Assembly (NCBI RefSeq): GCF_021654115.1 | Contig: NZ_JAIWJF010000011.1 | Coordinates: forward strand, 1-41,763 | Direction of reading: 5' to 3' | Source of the DNA: Furfurilactobacillus milii | Lineage (GTDB): Bacteria > Bacillota > Bacilli > Lactobacillales > Lactobacillaceae | DNA length: 41,763 nucleotides | Part shown: one piece after another, positions 1 to 9,286 of the stretch | Numbering within the stretch: the stretch's first letter is position 1 | Layout: each line of letters starts with the position of its first letter | The notes under the pieces: model-generated | Seen by the model: the letters and a program-made list of their open reading frames with translations, nothing else | What the model was told of the DNA's origin: nothing | Database searches by the model: none | Program-made: the position numbers and the translations under genes

Positions 1-76
1 CTAGAGAAGTGCTGCTTTTACCGGTCAGGTACTCAGTGACCACCTTTGTACGAAACTCGAAAGTGAATTTAGACAT
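1..76 (-). CDS. Transposase OrfA N-terminus (partial, IS3-type helix-turn-helix)
   Basis: Only 25 codons are inside the window. They begin MSKFTFEFRTKVVTEYLTGK, the pattern of the N-terminal helix-turn-helix of IS3/IS150-group OrfA proteins (a start of the type MxKYSxEFKLKVVxEYLxG). The start codon lies at 76-74. No Shine-Dalgarno sequence is clear because the terminal hairpin of the element ends just upstream. The call rests on this short N-terminus and could equally fit another IS3 subgroup. Confidence 0.55.
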   Translation of the reverse strand, partial: MSKFTFEFRTKVVTEYLTGKSSTSL

Positions 77-122
77 AGTAAAACCCCCAAGGTTGAATTT
101 GTTGTCCAACCTTGGGGGTTCA
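1..122 (-). mobile_element. Left end of an IS3-family-like insertion sequence, truncated by the window
   Basis: The stretch contains the first 25 codons of a transposase (1-76) and, upstream of it, a terminal region whose outer end reads TGAACCCCCAAGGTTGGACA on the minus strand. A TG...CA terminus followed by a C-rich tract and a TTGGACA-like stretch resembles IS3-family (IS150-type) terminal repeats. A perfect 14-bp inverted repeat (82-95 with 107-120) can form a hairpin ahead of the transposase start; such hairpins are known to block read-through into transposases. The other end lies outside the window, so no target duplication can be checked. Confidence 0.55.
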
Positions 123-166
123 CTTCAATAACACCTTCAGGGAAATCGATTTTTTTGTTAACCAGA

Positions 167-451
167 CTACCGTTGTGTAGCCAGCAATACGTCAAAACCA
201 CGTAACTGCCGAATCAGTTCAACATTTAACCGTTGAACGCTACTTGGTACGTCAAATGCGTGGGTCAACGCATAACGACTTAACAAGCCTTGCAAATGCC
301 GTAATTCGGTGCCATAATCGCCAGAATTTAAGCGCCCTCGCTGCTGTTGCAATAAGTGCGTCAATTCAGGACGATCTGCCAAAGCCGGATCATCAAGCGC
401 TGCTTGCATCTTAGCCAGAATAACCTGAATGGACTGAATACTTGTCGTCAT
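167..451 (-). CDS. Putative bacteriocin immunity protein (enterocin A immunity-like)
   Basis: The 94-residue protein has no signal peptide or membrane segment and looks all-helical. Its size and C-terminal pattern (a leucine-rich helix around residues 50-62, a short loop, then QRLNVELIRQLRGFD near residues 73-87) resemble the small cytosolic EntA-type immunity proteins that protect cells against class IIa bacteriocins by binding the mannose PTS receptor-bacteriocin complex. A GAAGGGGG ribosome binding site precedes the ATG. No bacteriocin precursor, exporter or regulator gene is visible next to it, so it would be an orphan immunity gene. Family membership is judged by eye and a plain hypothetical protein is the alternative. 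Confidence 0.5.
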   Translation of the reverse strand: MTTSIQSIQVILAKMQAALDDPALADRPELTHLLQQQRGRLNSGDYGTELRHLQGLLSRYALTHAFDVPSSVQRLNVELIRQLRGFDVLLATQR

Positions 452-655
452 GGTTTAAACCCCCTTCGTCACCGTGCTATCGAGCTTTTCCCTCAATAAC
501 AACCTCAATCACTCTTTTACCGAGGCTATTGTAACACCTTAACTGTAATTTGCATGGTCAAACGACTTACACAATGTAAGTTATTAATTGGCAGGGCCGT
601 TTGAATCCGAATCAAAGAATTTACTCCTAAAAAGATCACTTTAGCCTTTAAACTA
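452..655. other. Intergenic region upstream of the immunity-like gene
   Basis: No coding region is supported. On the minus strand TACAAT (533-528) could serve as a -10 box for the immunity-like gene, but no matching -35 lies at 17 bp. A quasi-palindrome of ACTTACA, CAA and TGTAAGT occupies 565-581, just upstream of that box, and could be an operator. Confidence 0.35.
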
Positions 656-697
656 AAAAGATTTCATTCCCAACCAAAACAGGAATGAAATCTTTTT
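656..697 (-). terminator. Rho-independent terminator after ileS
   Basis: A perfect 15-bp stem (656-670 with 682-696) has an 11-nt loop and A/T tracts on both flanks. It lies downstream of the ileS stop codon, which is at 774, and could act on both strands. Confidence 0.85.
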
Positions 698-773
698 TAT
701 ATCAGGAATCATTTTCAGAGATACCTTATCTGATTATCCAGTCCTAATCATACGAAGATCATTTACAAAAAGC

Positions 774-3563
774 CTACTTCTCTAATCCTTCAGTAACTGA
801 TTCAGGATATTCAGCACGAACAATCTTTGCACAACGGGCACATAAAGCTGGATAAGCATCGTCAGAACCAACGTCCTGCTTGATCATCCGGCATCGTTGA
901 CAAACATCACCGGTGGCATGGCTTACCACGACCGCAACGTCTTCATACTTGTCAGCCGTTTCCGGTGCTTCTGACAACGGGTGAACCTGAAGTTGAGACA
1001 CAATGAGCAGCTGTGCCACGTTACTGTGTAAGTGTTCGAGCATCTCAGCGTTATGATCACTCACATACAAATCCAGCGCAGCTTCCATTGGACGGCCAAT
1101 CAGCTTAGCGTCACGCGCTTCTTCAAGTGACTTCAGGACGTCGGAACGTAACGTCATAAAGTCTGCCCAGCGACCGATCAGAGCCTCATTTTGCCATTCA
1201 GGTTCTACGTTTGGCATTTCTGCTAATTGCGCAAATTCTGGTTTTTCATGCAAAAATGGCCAGATTTCTTCAGCCGTGTGTGGTAATAGTGGCGTCATCA
1301 AGGTCGTCATCCGAACCAACACTTGATAAAGCACTGTTTGCATACTCCGACGCGTCTTTGAGTCTGCTGCATCGATATACAAAATATCCTTGGCAAAATC
1401 AAGGTAGAAGGCCGACAAATCATTGGTTACAAATGATAAGAGCAGTTTGTATAAATCAATGAAGTCGTACTTCTCATAATCTGCGCGCACCTGTTCTACC
1501 AGGTCGTTCAACCGGCTGAGCAGGTAACGGTCCGCACCAGCCAAGTCAGCATATGGTACCGTGTTCTTGGCGGGATCAAAGTCAGTTACGTTCGACAACA
1601 TGAACCGCATTGTGTTCCGTAACTTCCGGTAACTTTCGGAAATCTGCGTGAAGCTTTCCATCGAGACCCGCACGTCAGCAGATGAATCAACAGATGCGAC
1701 CCACAAACGGAGAATTTCAGCACCCATCTTTTTGATGATTTCGTCAGGTGCAATCGTATTTCCGATTGACTTACTCATCTTCTTGCCGTTCTTGTCCAAC
1801 GTAAACCCTTGGCTCATAACAGCCTTGTACGGTGCCTTACCAGAAACAGCAACAGACGTGATCAAACTAGAGTTGAACCAACCACGATACTGGTCCGATC
1901 CTTCAAGATACAGATCAGCCGGATACGTCAATTCAGGCCGTGCTGCCAACACAGCTTGGTGACTAGAACCAGAATCAAACCAAACATCCATGATGTCGGT
2001 TTCCTTTGTGAACTGACCGTTGGGTGAATGTTCAGAGGTAAAGCCATCAGGCAATAATTCTTTAGCATCATGTTCAAACCAGTAGTTGGAACCATGCTTG
2101 GCGAAAAGATCAGCAACATGGTCGATTGTTTCTGGTGTCATGATTGGTGTGCCATCTTCGGCGTAGAAAATTGGTAATGGAACACCCCAGGCCCGCTGAC
2201 GTGAGATAACCCAGTCGCCACGATCTTTGATCATGTTATACAGACGACGTTTGCCCCAATCTGGGTAGAATTTCACATCATCTAAAGCATCCAAAATGTC
2301 TTGTCTGAAAGCAGAGACACTCGCAAACCACTGTGGCGTTGCCCGGAAAATGATCGGCTTCTTCGTCCGCCAGTCAAATGGGTAACTATGCGTATATGGC
2401 ATGTACTTAAGTAACAGGTTCTTTTCCTTAAGTTTGTCCAAACTGATTTGATTAGCATCCTCGTAGAAGACACCTTCAAAACCAGGCGCATCAGCAGTCA
2501 TCTTCCCTTGACCATCAACTGGTGAAAAGACAGGCAGACCGTACTTAGTTCCGACGTTGAAGTCATCTTCCCCAAAACCAGGTGCTGTGTGGACCAATCC
2601 AGTCCCAGCATCCAGTGTGACAAAGTTACCGTTCATGACCAGTAAATCACGATCATAATATGGGTGATGAGCAGTCATCTTCTCAAGTTGGGCACCCTTC
2701 AAGGTTTGCAACGTCTTAACGTCTTCCCAACCAAGCGTCTCAGAAACCGAACTGAGCAATTGTTCAGCAACGACAAACTTACGTGTTTCACCCTTTGGCT
2801 GTACAACAGCGTAATCAAACCCAGCATCAACCGTAATCCCCTCTGAAGCTGGAATTGTCCATGGCGTGGTTGTCCATACAACGAAGTAAGTGTTGTCATC
2901 TAATAAGCCGTGCCCATCCTTCACTTGTTCAGCAAAGAATGCCGATGGCGATTCAACGTCTTTATAATCAACTTCGGCCTCAGCTAAAGCAGATTCTGAG
3001 GACCATGACCAGTAAACTGGTTTTTGTCCACGGAAGATGTAGCCCTTCTTCACGAACTCAGCGAAGACACGGACTTGGGCAGCTTCATATTCAGGCTGTA
3101 AGGTAATGTATGGGTGATCCCAATCACCAGCCACACCTAAACGTTTGAAACCATTCCGTTGCTTGTCAATTTCTTTAAGTACAAATTTGCGACAAAGCTC
3201 ACGAAATTCGGCGGTCGACATTGACTTCCGATCGACACCTTGGTTCGTCAGTGCCTGTTCCGTTGGCAAACCATGCGTATCCCAACCGGGAACGTAAGGT
3301 GCACGGTAACCACTCATCGATTTGTAGCGAACAATGAAGTCTTTGCTGATTTTATTCATCGCATGACCGATATGAATGTCACCATTGGCGTATGGCGGGC
3401 CATCGTGGAGTACAAACGTTGGTTTCCCTTCATTTAATTTTTGACGCTGTTCATACACTTTATTTTCAGCCCAAACGGCTTGACGTTGAGCTTCCGTAAC
3501 GGGTAAATTGCCCCGCATCGGAAAACCTGTTTTATTCAGGTTCAAGGTCTCTTTAATGCGCAT
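774..3563 (-). CDS. ileS: Isoleucyl-tRNA synthetase
   Basis: The enzyme charges tRNA-Ile with isoleucine in the cytoplasm. The 929-residue length is typical for bacterial IleRS. The class I signature HIGH is at residues 64-67 and KMSKS lies roughly at residue 595 in the context [14 protein letters not shown]. The C-terminus carries the zinc-binding pairs C888/C891 and C908/C911 of the bacterial type, which is usually mupirocin-sensitive. The ATG follows AAGGAGG at good spacing. A T-box leader upstream (3631-3905) is expected to couple expression to uncharged tRNA-Ile. It follows divIVA, the usual order in lactobacilli and bacilli. Confidence 0.98.
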   Translation of the reverse strand: MRIKETLNLNKTGFPMRGNLPVTEAQRQAVWAENKVYEQRQKLNEGKPTFVLHDGPPYANGDIHIGHAMNKISKDFIVRYKSMSGYRAPYVPGWDTHGLPTEQALTNQGVDRKSMSTAEFRELCRKFVLKEIDKQRNGFKRLGVAGDWDHPYITLQPEYEAAQVRVFAEFVKKGYIFRGQKPVYWSWSSESALAEAEVDYKDVESPSAFFAEQVKDGHGLLDDNTYFVVWTTTPWTIPASEGITVDAGFDYAVVQPKGETRKFVVAEQLLSSVSETLGWEDVKTLQTLKGAQLEKMTAHHPYYDRDLLVMNGNFVTLDAGTGLVHTAPGFGEDDFNVGTKYGLPVFSPVDGQGKMTADAPGFEGVFYEDANQISLDKLKEKNLLLKYMPYTHSYPFDWRTKKPIIFRATPQWFASVSAFRQDILDALDDVKFYPDWGKRRLYNMIKDRGDWVISRQRAWGVPLPIFYAEDGTPIMTPETIDHVADLFAKHGSNYWFEHDAKELLPDGFTSEHSPNGQFTKETDIMDVWFDSGSSHQAVLAARPELTYPADLYLEGSDQYRGWFNSSLITSVAVSGKAPYKAVMSQGFTLDKNGKKMSKSIGNTIAPDEIIKKMGAEILRLWVASVDSSADVRVSMESFTQISESYRKLRNTMRFMLSNVTDFDPAKNTVPYADLAGADRYLLSRLNDLVEQVRADYEKYDFIDLYKLLLSFVTNDLSAFYLDFAKDILYIDAADSKTRRSMQTVLYQVLVRMTTLMTPLLPHTAEEIWPFLHEKPEFAQLAEMPNVEPEWQNEALIGRWADFMTLRSDVLKSLEEARDAKLIGRPMEAALDLYVSDHNAEMLEHLHSNVAQLLIVSQLQVHPLSEAPETADKYEDVAVVVSHATGDVCQRCRMIKQDVGSDDAYPALCARCAKIVRAEYPESVTEGLEK

Positions 3564-3630
3564 TTAATCGTCCTCCTTAGTTAATTTAAAATCATGGTTA
3601 ACAACTGGCACCACCAAAAAGACATCAAAT

Positions 3631-3905
3631 AAAAAAACTCGTCCTGTATCTAATCAGGACGAGTTTATCGTGGTACCACCTAAGTTTGAGTTTAGCTGTA
3701 GCCATTGAAAAGTCAATCATCAACAGAATGCGACGATGGCGTTAACAATTAGCCAAACTCCTTATTTCCGGATAGCGGACGGCGCCGGTTGCTCTTACTA
3801 CCAATGACGGCGTTCAGAACAGCATTACCTAAAATGATAACTTAAACGACGGTGCCGGCTAAACTCTCACCATAATGTCAGCTCGCTGTTCGGACGCCGA
3901 TTAAG
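3631..3905 (-). promoter_or_regulatory. T-box riboswitch leader of ileS
   Basis: Read on the minus strand, a long stem I is closed by GCGTCCGAACAGC and GCTGTTCTGAACGC. The conserved T-box sequence AGGTGGTACCACGA is at 3681-3668, and directly after it comes a terminator hairpin (3666-3635) ending in a T-run. T-box RNAs bind uncharged tRNA: the specifier codon pairs with the anticodon and the T-box bulge pairs with the CCA end, which favours the antiterminator. An ATC triplet followed by A (3838-3836) on the 3' side of stem I is a candidate isoleucine specifier. I could not fold the loop precisely, so that assignment is tentative. Confidence 0.92.
3635..3666 (-). terminator. Attenuator hairpin of the ileS T-box
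   Basis: A 12-bp perfect stem (3635-3646 with 3655-3666) is followed on the minus strand by seven T residues. It sits between the T-box motif and the ileS ribosome binding site, so it is the regulated terminator of the leader. Confidence 0.9.
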
Positions 3906-3932
3906 CATTGTTTTTAGTGTTCAAATGAATAA

Positions 3933-4685
3933 TTATTTAGTTGGGTCGTCTGATGCCGACGTAGATTCAGCATCGCGCGTTACTGATTGCGCTTCGCTTG
4001 CATTACTGCCATTGCCACTGTTTTCAGGGAAGATCACAACTGTTTGTGGTTGATCAGCAGTTACTGGTGAATTATCGCTGGTTGGTGCTGGTGATGTTTG
4101 ACCAACAGTTGCAGGTGATGACGCCAAATGCGATGGCCGTGTCTTCGAAATTGCATCCTGTAATTCAGGATAACTTTCTAAACCAGTTGGCTGCAATAAT
4201 TCATTCCAGTTGTCTGAATGAACAAGATCCAATTGTGACTGCAACATAGCGGCCAAACGTGACTGGAACGTCTTCGTTTCTTCACGTAAAGCATTGCTTT
4301 CGTTGTTTAAACGAGCGGCGTTGTTAGCTGCATCAGAAGTAATCTGACCAGCCTTAGCCTGAGCTTCAGCCACAACGGCCTGAGCCTGTTGTTGAGCCTC
4401 ACGAGAAACACTGTTAGCTTGAGTATTAGCTTCTTGCTTAACTTTGTCAGCAGCCTCTTGTGCAACCAAAATCGATTGATTCAATGAGTTCTTCATTTCA
4501 TCGTATTGACTCAAGTTATGGTTGGCTTTATCAAGTTGATCCTGCAAGTCTTTATTTTGGTTCAAAACTTGCTGATAACTGGCGATAACTTCATCTAAGA
4601 AATCATCGACTTCCTGAGCGGCGTAACCATTACGCCCCTTACGTGTAAACTCTTTATTGTGAATATCCATTGGACTTAATGCCAT
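3933..4685 (-). CDS. divIVA: Cell-division protein DivIVA
   Basis: DivIVA binds negatively curved membrane at septa and poles and recruits division and cell-wall proteins. The N-terminal domain (residues 1-60, starting MALSPMDIHNKEFTRKGRNG) is followed by long coiled coils to about residue 165 and a Ser/Thr/Pro/Ala-rich disordered tail. I chose the ATG at 4685, not one five codons earlier, because GGAGGAAG lies at proper spacing before it. The protein is 250 aa. The crossed-loop tip that reads SFRGY in Bacillus reads KGRNGY here, so the membrane-inserting Phe is absent. It lies directly after ylmH and before the ileS leader. Confidence 0.95.
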   Translation of the reverse strand: MALSPMDIHNKEFTRKGRNGYAAQEVDDFLDEVIASYQQVLNQNKDLQDQLDKANHNLSQYDEMKNSLNQSILVAQEAADKVKQEANTQANSVSREAQQQAQAVVAEAQAKAGQITSDAANNAARLNNESNALREETKTFQSRLAAMLQSQLDLVHSDNWNELLQPTGLESYPELQDAISKTRPSHLASSPATVGQTSPAPTSDNSPVTADQPQTVVIFPENSGNGSNASEAQSVTRDAESTSASDDPTK

Positions 4686-4752
4686 TGTGACTTCCTCCAT
4701 CCGAAACGAAATCCGTAATTAACTTACGTTTTCATACACTCCTAAGCATAAA

Positions 4753-5541
4753 TTAACTGCGCACGACTGACAAGTCGATTTTTATTTTATCTTTACGAGT
4801 TTTACCATTTACGGCATCTAACCGTACCCGACCGAAGTGACGCACTGAAATCATGTCGCCAGCCCCAAGCACTGCATCGGGATGTTGATTTGTCATCCAA
4901 TTTAGCCGCACGTCACCACTTTCGATGATGCTTTTAACACGGTTGCGTGACAAATTGAAGCCCTCAGCAACGACCGCATCGAGTCGCAGTGAAGCAACCA
5001 GACCAGACGCCTGCTCCCAATCAATCTTGGGTAATACCACATCGGTCAACGCCCGTTCGCTGAGGTGAACCTTAATCTTGCCGATATGATCAACTTGAAG
5101 CTTAAAAAAAGAAGCCATATTTTCAGCAACAAACACCTGCCAGATACCGCTATCCGACACAATATCGCCAAAAATTGTTGAATCAATCCCCAAATTGGCA
5201 AGTGTGCCTAAAATTTGTGAATGATGTAACTCCGCGAACTTGGTTGGATAAACGATTTCAAATAATTGTAACTCAAAATCGGTCGTCTGTGGCACATAAT
5301 AATCAGGATAGACAAGCGCGCGCTGTTGCTCTGCCGATGAGTAACCACCATTAAAGTGAACCCGAACGCCATCCTGACCATTAACCAACGTCTGCAAAAT
5401 ATAAATTTGGCGTGGATTGAGAAAACCGGTTAAATACGGTCGATACTGACTAACCGCAGTCGCAATCCATGTTTCTGCCTCTGTAATGAACGGGGCTTCT
5501 TCAGGTCGGAAATGTTGATTAATATTCTCCTGAACATCCAT
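4753..5541 (-). CDS. ylmH: S4-domain RNA-binding protein YlmH
   Basis: The 262-residue protein has an N-terminal YlmH-type domain and a C-terminal S4 RNA-binding domain (about residues 183-245), where RLDAVVAEGFNLSR and the following SGDVRLNW show the S4 fold signature. YlmH homologues bind the ribosomal large subunit and have been linked to ribosome-associated quality control. The gene is always close to ftsZ, sepF and divIVA in Firmicutes, as here. It is separated from yggT by only 9 nt and is probably in the same transcript. Confidence 0.92.
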   Translation of the reverse strand: MDVQENINQHFRPEEAPFITEAETWIATAVSQYRPYLTGFLNPRQIYILQTLVNGQDGVRVHFNGGYSSAEQQRALVYPDYYVPQTTDFELQLFEIVYPTKFAELHHSQILGTLANLGIDSTIFGDIVSDSGIWQVFVAENMASFFKLQVDHIGKIKVHLSERALTDVVLPKIDWEQASGLVASLRLDAVVAEGFNLSRNRVKSIIESGDVRLNWMTNQHPDAVLGAGDMISVRHFGRVRLDAVNGKTRKDKIKIDLSVVRS

Positions 5542-5550
5542 AGTTTACTC

Positions 5551-5820
5551 CTAAAAACTCGTAACCGTCGACAATACGCCAAACAATCCGTATTGTACTA
5601 AACTCAGCACGATAATTGCGACGACCGGTGCAAAACTTAAACCAAAGATTGGGGGAATGAAATCAAAAAGTCGCAGATAAGGTTCACAGATTCTTGCTAA
5701 AAACTGCCCAAATGATGTCGCATATGCACCAGGAAACCACGATAACAACACGTAAACAATGATTGCAAACGTGTATAACTCAAAACCCCAGTTAAGGATG
5801 GTAAATAAAAAACTAATCAC
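5551..5820 (-). CDS. YggT-family membrane protein (YlmG)
   Basis: The 89-residue protein has two hydrophobic segments (about residues 5-27 and 62-85) joined by a short amphipathic stretch, SWFPGAYATSFGQFLARICEP, written here only as its core SWFPGAY with FLARICEPYL following. This matches the YggT/YlmG family of small integral membrane proteins encoded between sepF and ylmH. The precise role is unknown; context suggests envelope or division functions. Confidence 0.9.
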   Translation of the reverse strand: MISFLFTILNWGFELYTFAIIVYVLLSWFPGAYATSFGQFLARICEPYLRLFDFIPPIFGLSFAPVVAIIVLSLVQYGLFGVLSTVTSF

Positions 5821-5855
5821 TTACGTTTCTCCATTCGCGGCGGTTCCACTGTAGC

Positions 5856-6284
5856 TTACTTAAAAGCCGAAGAATCCTGATCAAATCGAGAACTCAGATC
5901 ACCAGAAACTTCGAAATTATTGGGCGTGCAAAGAAAAATAGTATCGCCAACCCGTTTTATTTCTCCACTAATGGCAAACACCGTTCCCGTCAAAAAATCA
6001 ACGATTCGCTTGCTGGACTGATCATCTAACTTATCAAAGTTAATGATTACCGCCTGATTTTCTAATAATTGTTGCGCAATTCCCTTCACGTCAGAATAAA
6101 TCCGGGGTTCAAACAACGCAATATGATTGGTTGACGCACTTCGACCACTCATATCCACAACCTTAGCTGGTCGGCGACCGTTGACAGAAGACGGTGAACT
6201 CACCGTCTTATCGGCCGTTTGCTGTTGTGTCGGTTGATTATCAAGTTCATCAGTCCCAAAGAAATTACTAAAGCTAAATGCCAT
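5856..6284 (-). CDS. sepF: Cell-division protein SepF
   Basis: SepF anchors FtsZ to the membrane and bundles filaments into the Z-ring. The protein has a short N-terminal amphipathic membrane-targeting helix (MAFSFSNFFG), a linker, and the DUF552/SepF globular core from about residue 55 to 135 (IYSDVKGIAQQLLENQAVII, then FDKLDDQSSKRIVDFLTG). I chose the ATG at 6284 because AGAGGGG lies six bases upstream; an ATG six bases earlier abuts that site. The length of 142 aa is usual. The YlmE/YggS gene found between ftsZ and sepF in Bacillus is absent. Confidence 0.95.
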   Translation of the reverse strand: MAFSFSNFFGTDELDNQPTQQQTADKTVSSPSSVNGRRPAKVVDMSGRSASTNHIALFEPRIYSDVKGIAQQLLENQAVIINFDKLDDQSSKRIVDFLTGTVFAISGEIKRVGDTIFLCTPNNFEVSGDLSSRFDQDSSAFK

Positions 6285-6405
6285 GTTCATCCCCTCTAAC
6301 AATAAAGTCACTCAATGCATGAGTGACCTGAAGTTACCATTAAATTAACGATTTTTACAGCAGACCGCAAGTGTTTTGACTTGAACTTTACCTAAATAGC
6401 AAGGT

Positions 6406-7698
6406 TTAGTCTTTATTACGATTCCGACGACGGCGTAAGAATGGTGGTAAATCTAACCCATCATCTTCGCTTTGGTCATCGCTACTGCTACTTTCTGAGC
6501 TTGCAGCAGAAGCGTTGAAGACGTCAAAATCTGGTTTTTCAACACCGGCAAACTCACTACTGTCAGCCTGTTGACTAACTGGACGGTTGTTTGTCGTTGG
6601 TTGCTGACGGATGTCCCAGTTACCAAACGGATCGTTGTTAACGGGTGCCGCTTCGCTTGGCGCTGCTGAACCAACAGAACCAGCCGGCGTACTGTCAAAC
6701 GGCGTACGACCACCCTTGTTTTCCTGGCGTGTACCGGCTTTTTTGTGATCAATACCAGTGGCAATAACAGTGACCCGCACTTCATCGCCCAAGTTTTCAT
6801 CAATTGACGTCCCAAAAATAATGTTAACGTCAGTAGTTGCAGCCTGTGCCACGATGTCTGAAGCTGTTTGCGCCTCAAACAAGGATAAGTCTGGACCACC
6901 AGTGATGTTAAGCAAGACTTGTTGAGCACCATCAATAGCAACTTCCAGAAGTGGTGATGAAATCGCCGCTTTAGTAGCATCAGCAGTCCGGTTTTCGCCA
7001 GATGCCGATCCAATGCCCATCAGTGCTGTCCCTTGATCCTGCATCACTGTCTTAACATCGGCAAAGTCCAAGTTAACGTAACCAGGTGATGTGATTAGGT
7101 CTGAAATACCCTGAACACCTTGACGAAGCACGTTATCAGCTTCTTTAAAGGCATCCATCATTGGTGTCTTCTTATCAACCATTTCCAACAATCTGTTGTT
7201 GGCGATGATGATAAGTGTATCAACGTTTTCCTTTAAATTGGCAATCCCTTCAGCAGCAAAACGGCCACGACGAGGTCCTTCAAAGGTAAATGGCCGGGTT
7301 ACAACACCAACTGTTAAAGCACCCTGTTCCTTAGCAATCCGAGCAACGACAGGTGCGGCACCATTCCCAGTACCACCACCCATACCAGCAGTGACAAAAA
7401 TCATGTCAGCGCCAGCGAGTGCTTCTGCTAAGGCATCTTCACTTTCTTCGGCAGCCTTTTGACCAACCTCTGGATTAGAACCGGCACCCAATCCACGAGT
7501 GAGTTTTGGTCCTAATTGAATTTTCGTTGCGGCATTACTTGCATTCAATGCCTGTAGGTCAGTGTTAGCCACGATAAAGTCAACACCGGCCACTTCTTCA
7601 TCGATCATTCGATTGACGGCGTTACTACCCCCGCCACCAACACCGATGACCTTAATTTTTGCGCCAATTGGTTGGCTCTGGTCCACTGCGTTTTCCAT
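6406..7698 (-). CDS. ftsZ: Cell-division GTPase FtsZ
   Basis: FtsZ polymerises into the Z-ring that directs septal wall synthesis. The GTP-binding glycine-rich stretch [10 protein letters not shown] is at residues 19-28 and the tubulin signature at 107-113 reads GGGTGNG, with Asn where Thr or Ser is usual. The C-terminal linker (about 320-410) is Ser/Asp-rich. The extreme C-terminus [12 protein letters not shown] is the conserved peptide that binds FtsA and SepF. The ATG follows TTGGAGG. The gene lies 19 nt after ftsA, as in nearly all bacteria. Confidence 0.99.
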   Translation of the reverse strand: MENAVDQSQPIGAKIKVIGVGGGGSNAVNRMIDEEVAGVDFIVANTDLQALNASNAATKIQLGPKLTRGLGAGSNPEVGQKAAEESEDALAEALAGADMIFVTAGMGGGTGNGAAPVVARIAKEQGALTVGVVTRPFTFEGPRRGRFAAEGIANLKENVDTLIIIANNRLLEMVDKKTPMMDAFKEADNVLRQGVQGISDLITSPGYVNLDFADVKTVMQDQGTALMGIGSASGENRTADATKAAISSPLLEVAIDGAQQVLLNITGGPDLSLFEAQTASDIVAQAATTDVNIIFGTSIDENLGDEVRVTVIATGIDHKKAGTRQENKGGRTPFDSTPAGSVGSAAPSEAAPVNNDPFGNWDIRQQPTTNNRPVSQQADSSEFAGVEKPDFDVFNASAASSESSSSDDQSEDDGLDLPPFLRRRRNRNKD

Positions 7699-7717
7699 TT
7701 ATGGTTCCTCCAAATAC

Positions 7718-9052
7718 TTAATCAAAGAAGTTGCGGATAAAATCACCAACACGATTCGTGCGGGATTTCTTTTCTTTTGGCGCCTTAGGTTTTGCTGACG
7801 GTTGTTGACTCGCTTCATTAGCAACCTGCTGACGTTGTGTGCGTCCATCGGCCACTGGTGCCTGACTTGTCTGGGCCACAAATTCGCCCATCAATGCATC
7901 CTTCACTAAGCGGCGCGTTTCTGACTGACGACCACTATACGTAATCAAGGATAAAGCCGTCGCATTTTGCGGATGCCGTAACCCCATTTGTTCAGGAACG
8001 TAAATCCGCACGTTAACGCCCAAAATATCCTCAGCCAGTTCAACGATCCCAGGCAAGGCAGCAACGCCGCCCGTCAAGACCACGCCACCTGGTAATTCTA
8101 ACGCGGAAACCTCATCTAATGAAGCCCGAATCGTTTCGAATATTTGTTGTAATCGAGCTTCAATAATTTCTGCCAAATACTCTTCGCTAACTTGAACAGG
8201 TTTATTTTGACCAACGACAGTCACTGGAAATTGATTTTTTTCACTAGCATCCTCGGTGTTAGCAAAACCATAATCCCGCTTAATCTTTTCAGCATCTGCC
8301 AGTGATGTGTTTAACACGACTGAAATATCTTTGGTGATGTAGTTACCACCTTCTTGATCAACGGTCGTGTATTTTAACTTGTGATCATGAATAACTGCAG
8401 CAGTAGTTTGTCCACCACCGAGATCAATGATCACTGTACCAAAGTCTTGTTCACCGTCGTTCAACACGGTTTGGCCCAAAGCAACGGGTGTAACCGTAAC
8501 ATCTGCAACATGTAAACCAGCCTGCTCAACAGCCTTTTTGGCATTGTGCACGATAGTCTTAGGACCAGTATACATAGTGCCATGCATTTCCAGACGAACA
8601 CCCATCATGCCACGGGGATCCTGAATGTCGTCGAATCCATCAACCACAAACTCATCTGCCGTAATTGAAATTATCTCACGTTCAGGTGGTAAGCTTTGTA
8701 AAAGCGCCGCATTCGTCACGTTCTGAACATCGCGATCTGTAATTTCACGAGTCTGGTTGCCTTCTGAAACGGCTACCATGCCACTTGCCGGTTCGATTTT
8801 AAGTTGATTAGCCGGAATGCCTAAAATCACAGAGTCAATGTGAACGTTAGCCTTTTGTTCAGCTTGTTCAATCGCTGCGTGAATCGCACCTGCAGCCTGG
8901 TCAATATCAACAATCACGCCACGGCTAAGACCACGTGACGGTTGCGTGCCAGCGCCAATTACATTCATTTCACCATTATTGCTTTCTGCAACAATGACCT
9001 TAATCGCGGTGGTTCCAATGTCTAGCCCAACGAAAATTTCCGCATTATCCAT
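7718..9052 (-). CDS. ftsA: Cell-division protein FtsA
   Basis: FtsA is an actin-like ATPase that tethers FtsZ to the membrane. The phosphate-1 motif GLDIGTTAIKV is at residues 9-19, the 1C domain lies near 85-165, and IIDLGGGQTT forms the phosphate-2 loop. A basic amphipathic C-terminal helix (RVGDFIRNFFD) provides membrane attachment after a Gln/Ala/Lys-rich linker. The chosen ATG at 9052 gives MDNAEIFVG; GGGAGG lies about 10 nt upstream, and an ATG six codons earlier would overlap that site. The protein is 444 aa. Confidence 0.97.
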   Translation of the reverse strand: MDNAEIFVGLDIGTTAIKVIVAESNNGEMNVIGAGTQPSRGLSRGVIVDIDQAAGAIHAAIEQAEQKANVHIDSVILGIPANQLKIEPASGMVAVSEGNQTREITDRDVQNVTNAALLQSLPPEREIISITADEFVVDGFDDIQDPRGMMGVRLEMHGTMYTGPKTIVHNAKKAVEQAGLHVADVTVTPVALGQTVLNDGEQDFGTVIIDLGGGQTTAAVIHDHKLKYTTVDQEGGNYITKDISVVLNTSLADAEKIKRDYGFANTEDASEKNQFPVTVVGQNKPVQVSEEYLAEIIEARLQQIFETIRASLDEVSALELPGGVVLTGGVAALPGIVELAEDILGVNVRIYVPEQMGLRHPQNATALSLITYSGRQSETRRLVKDALMGEFVAQTSQAPVADGRTQRQQVANEASQQPSAKPKAPKEKKSRTNRVGDFIRNFFD

Positions 9053-9171
9053 CCTACCGGAACCTCCCATTTACTTTTTTTGTTTCATGAAATTTAGTCC
9101 ATTTTAAGTTTCATATTTTTGCAGTTACATGGCGAATCACAGCGTTTTCGCTCCGACACCAATTAATTAAA

Positions 9172-9185
9172 AGTTTACCATACTT
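9172..9185 (-). promoter_or_regulatory. Possible -10 region for the ftsA-ftsZ transcript
   Basis: On the minus strand AAGTATGGTAAACT contains TATGGT, a two-mismatch -10 box. It lies about 120 nt before ftsA and after the divIB terminator. The same 14-mer is upstream of relQ. No good -35 is visible. Confidence 0.3.
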
Positions 9186-9210
9186 AGACGCTCTTTCGCA
9201 CCCGGATTTA

Positions 9211-9240
9211 AAAAAACGCCGCATAAGAACGGCGTTTTAA
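9211..9240 (-). terminator. Terminator between divIB and ftsA
   Basis: AAAACGCCG and CGGCGTTTT (9213-9221 with 9230-9238) form a compact stem with an 8-nt loop and a T-run on the minus strand. It separates the mraZ-divIB transcript from ftsA-ftsZ, either fully or by attenuation. Confidence 0.85.
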
Positions 9241-9286
9241 ACATTTTTTTCTATTCTGGCAAAATCATGACTAAATTGTCATCAAT

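Noticed and set aside
6453-7013. 186-codon frame inside ftsZ
   Set aside because: It is an out-of-frame shadow of a conserved gene, Leu/Arg/Gln-rich with no start signal.
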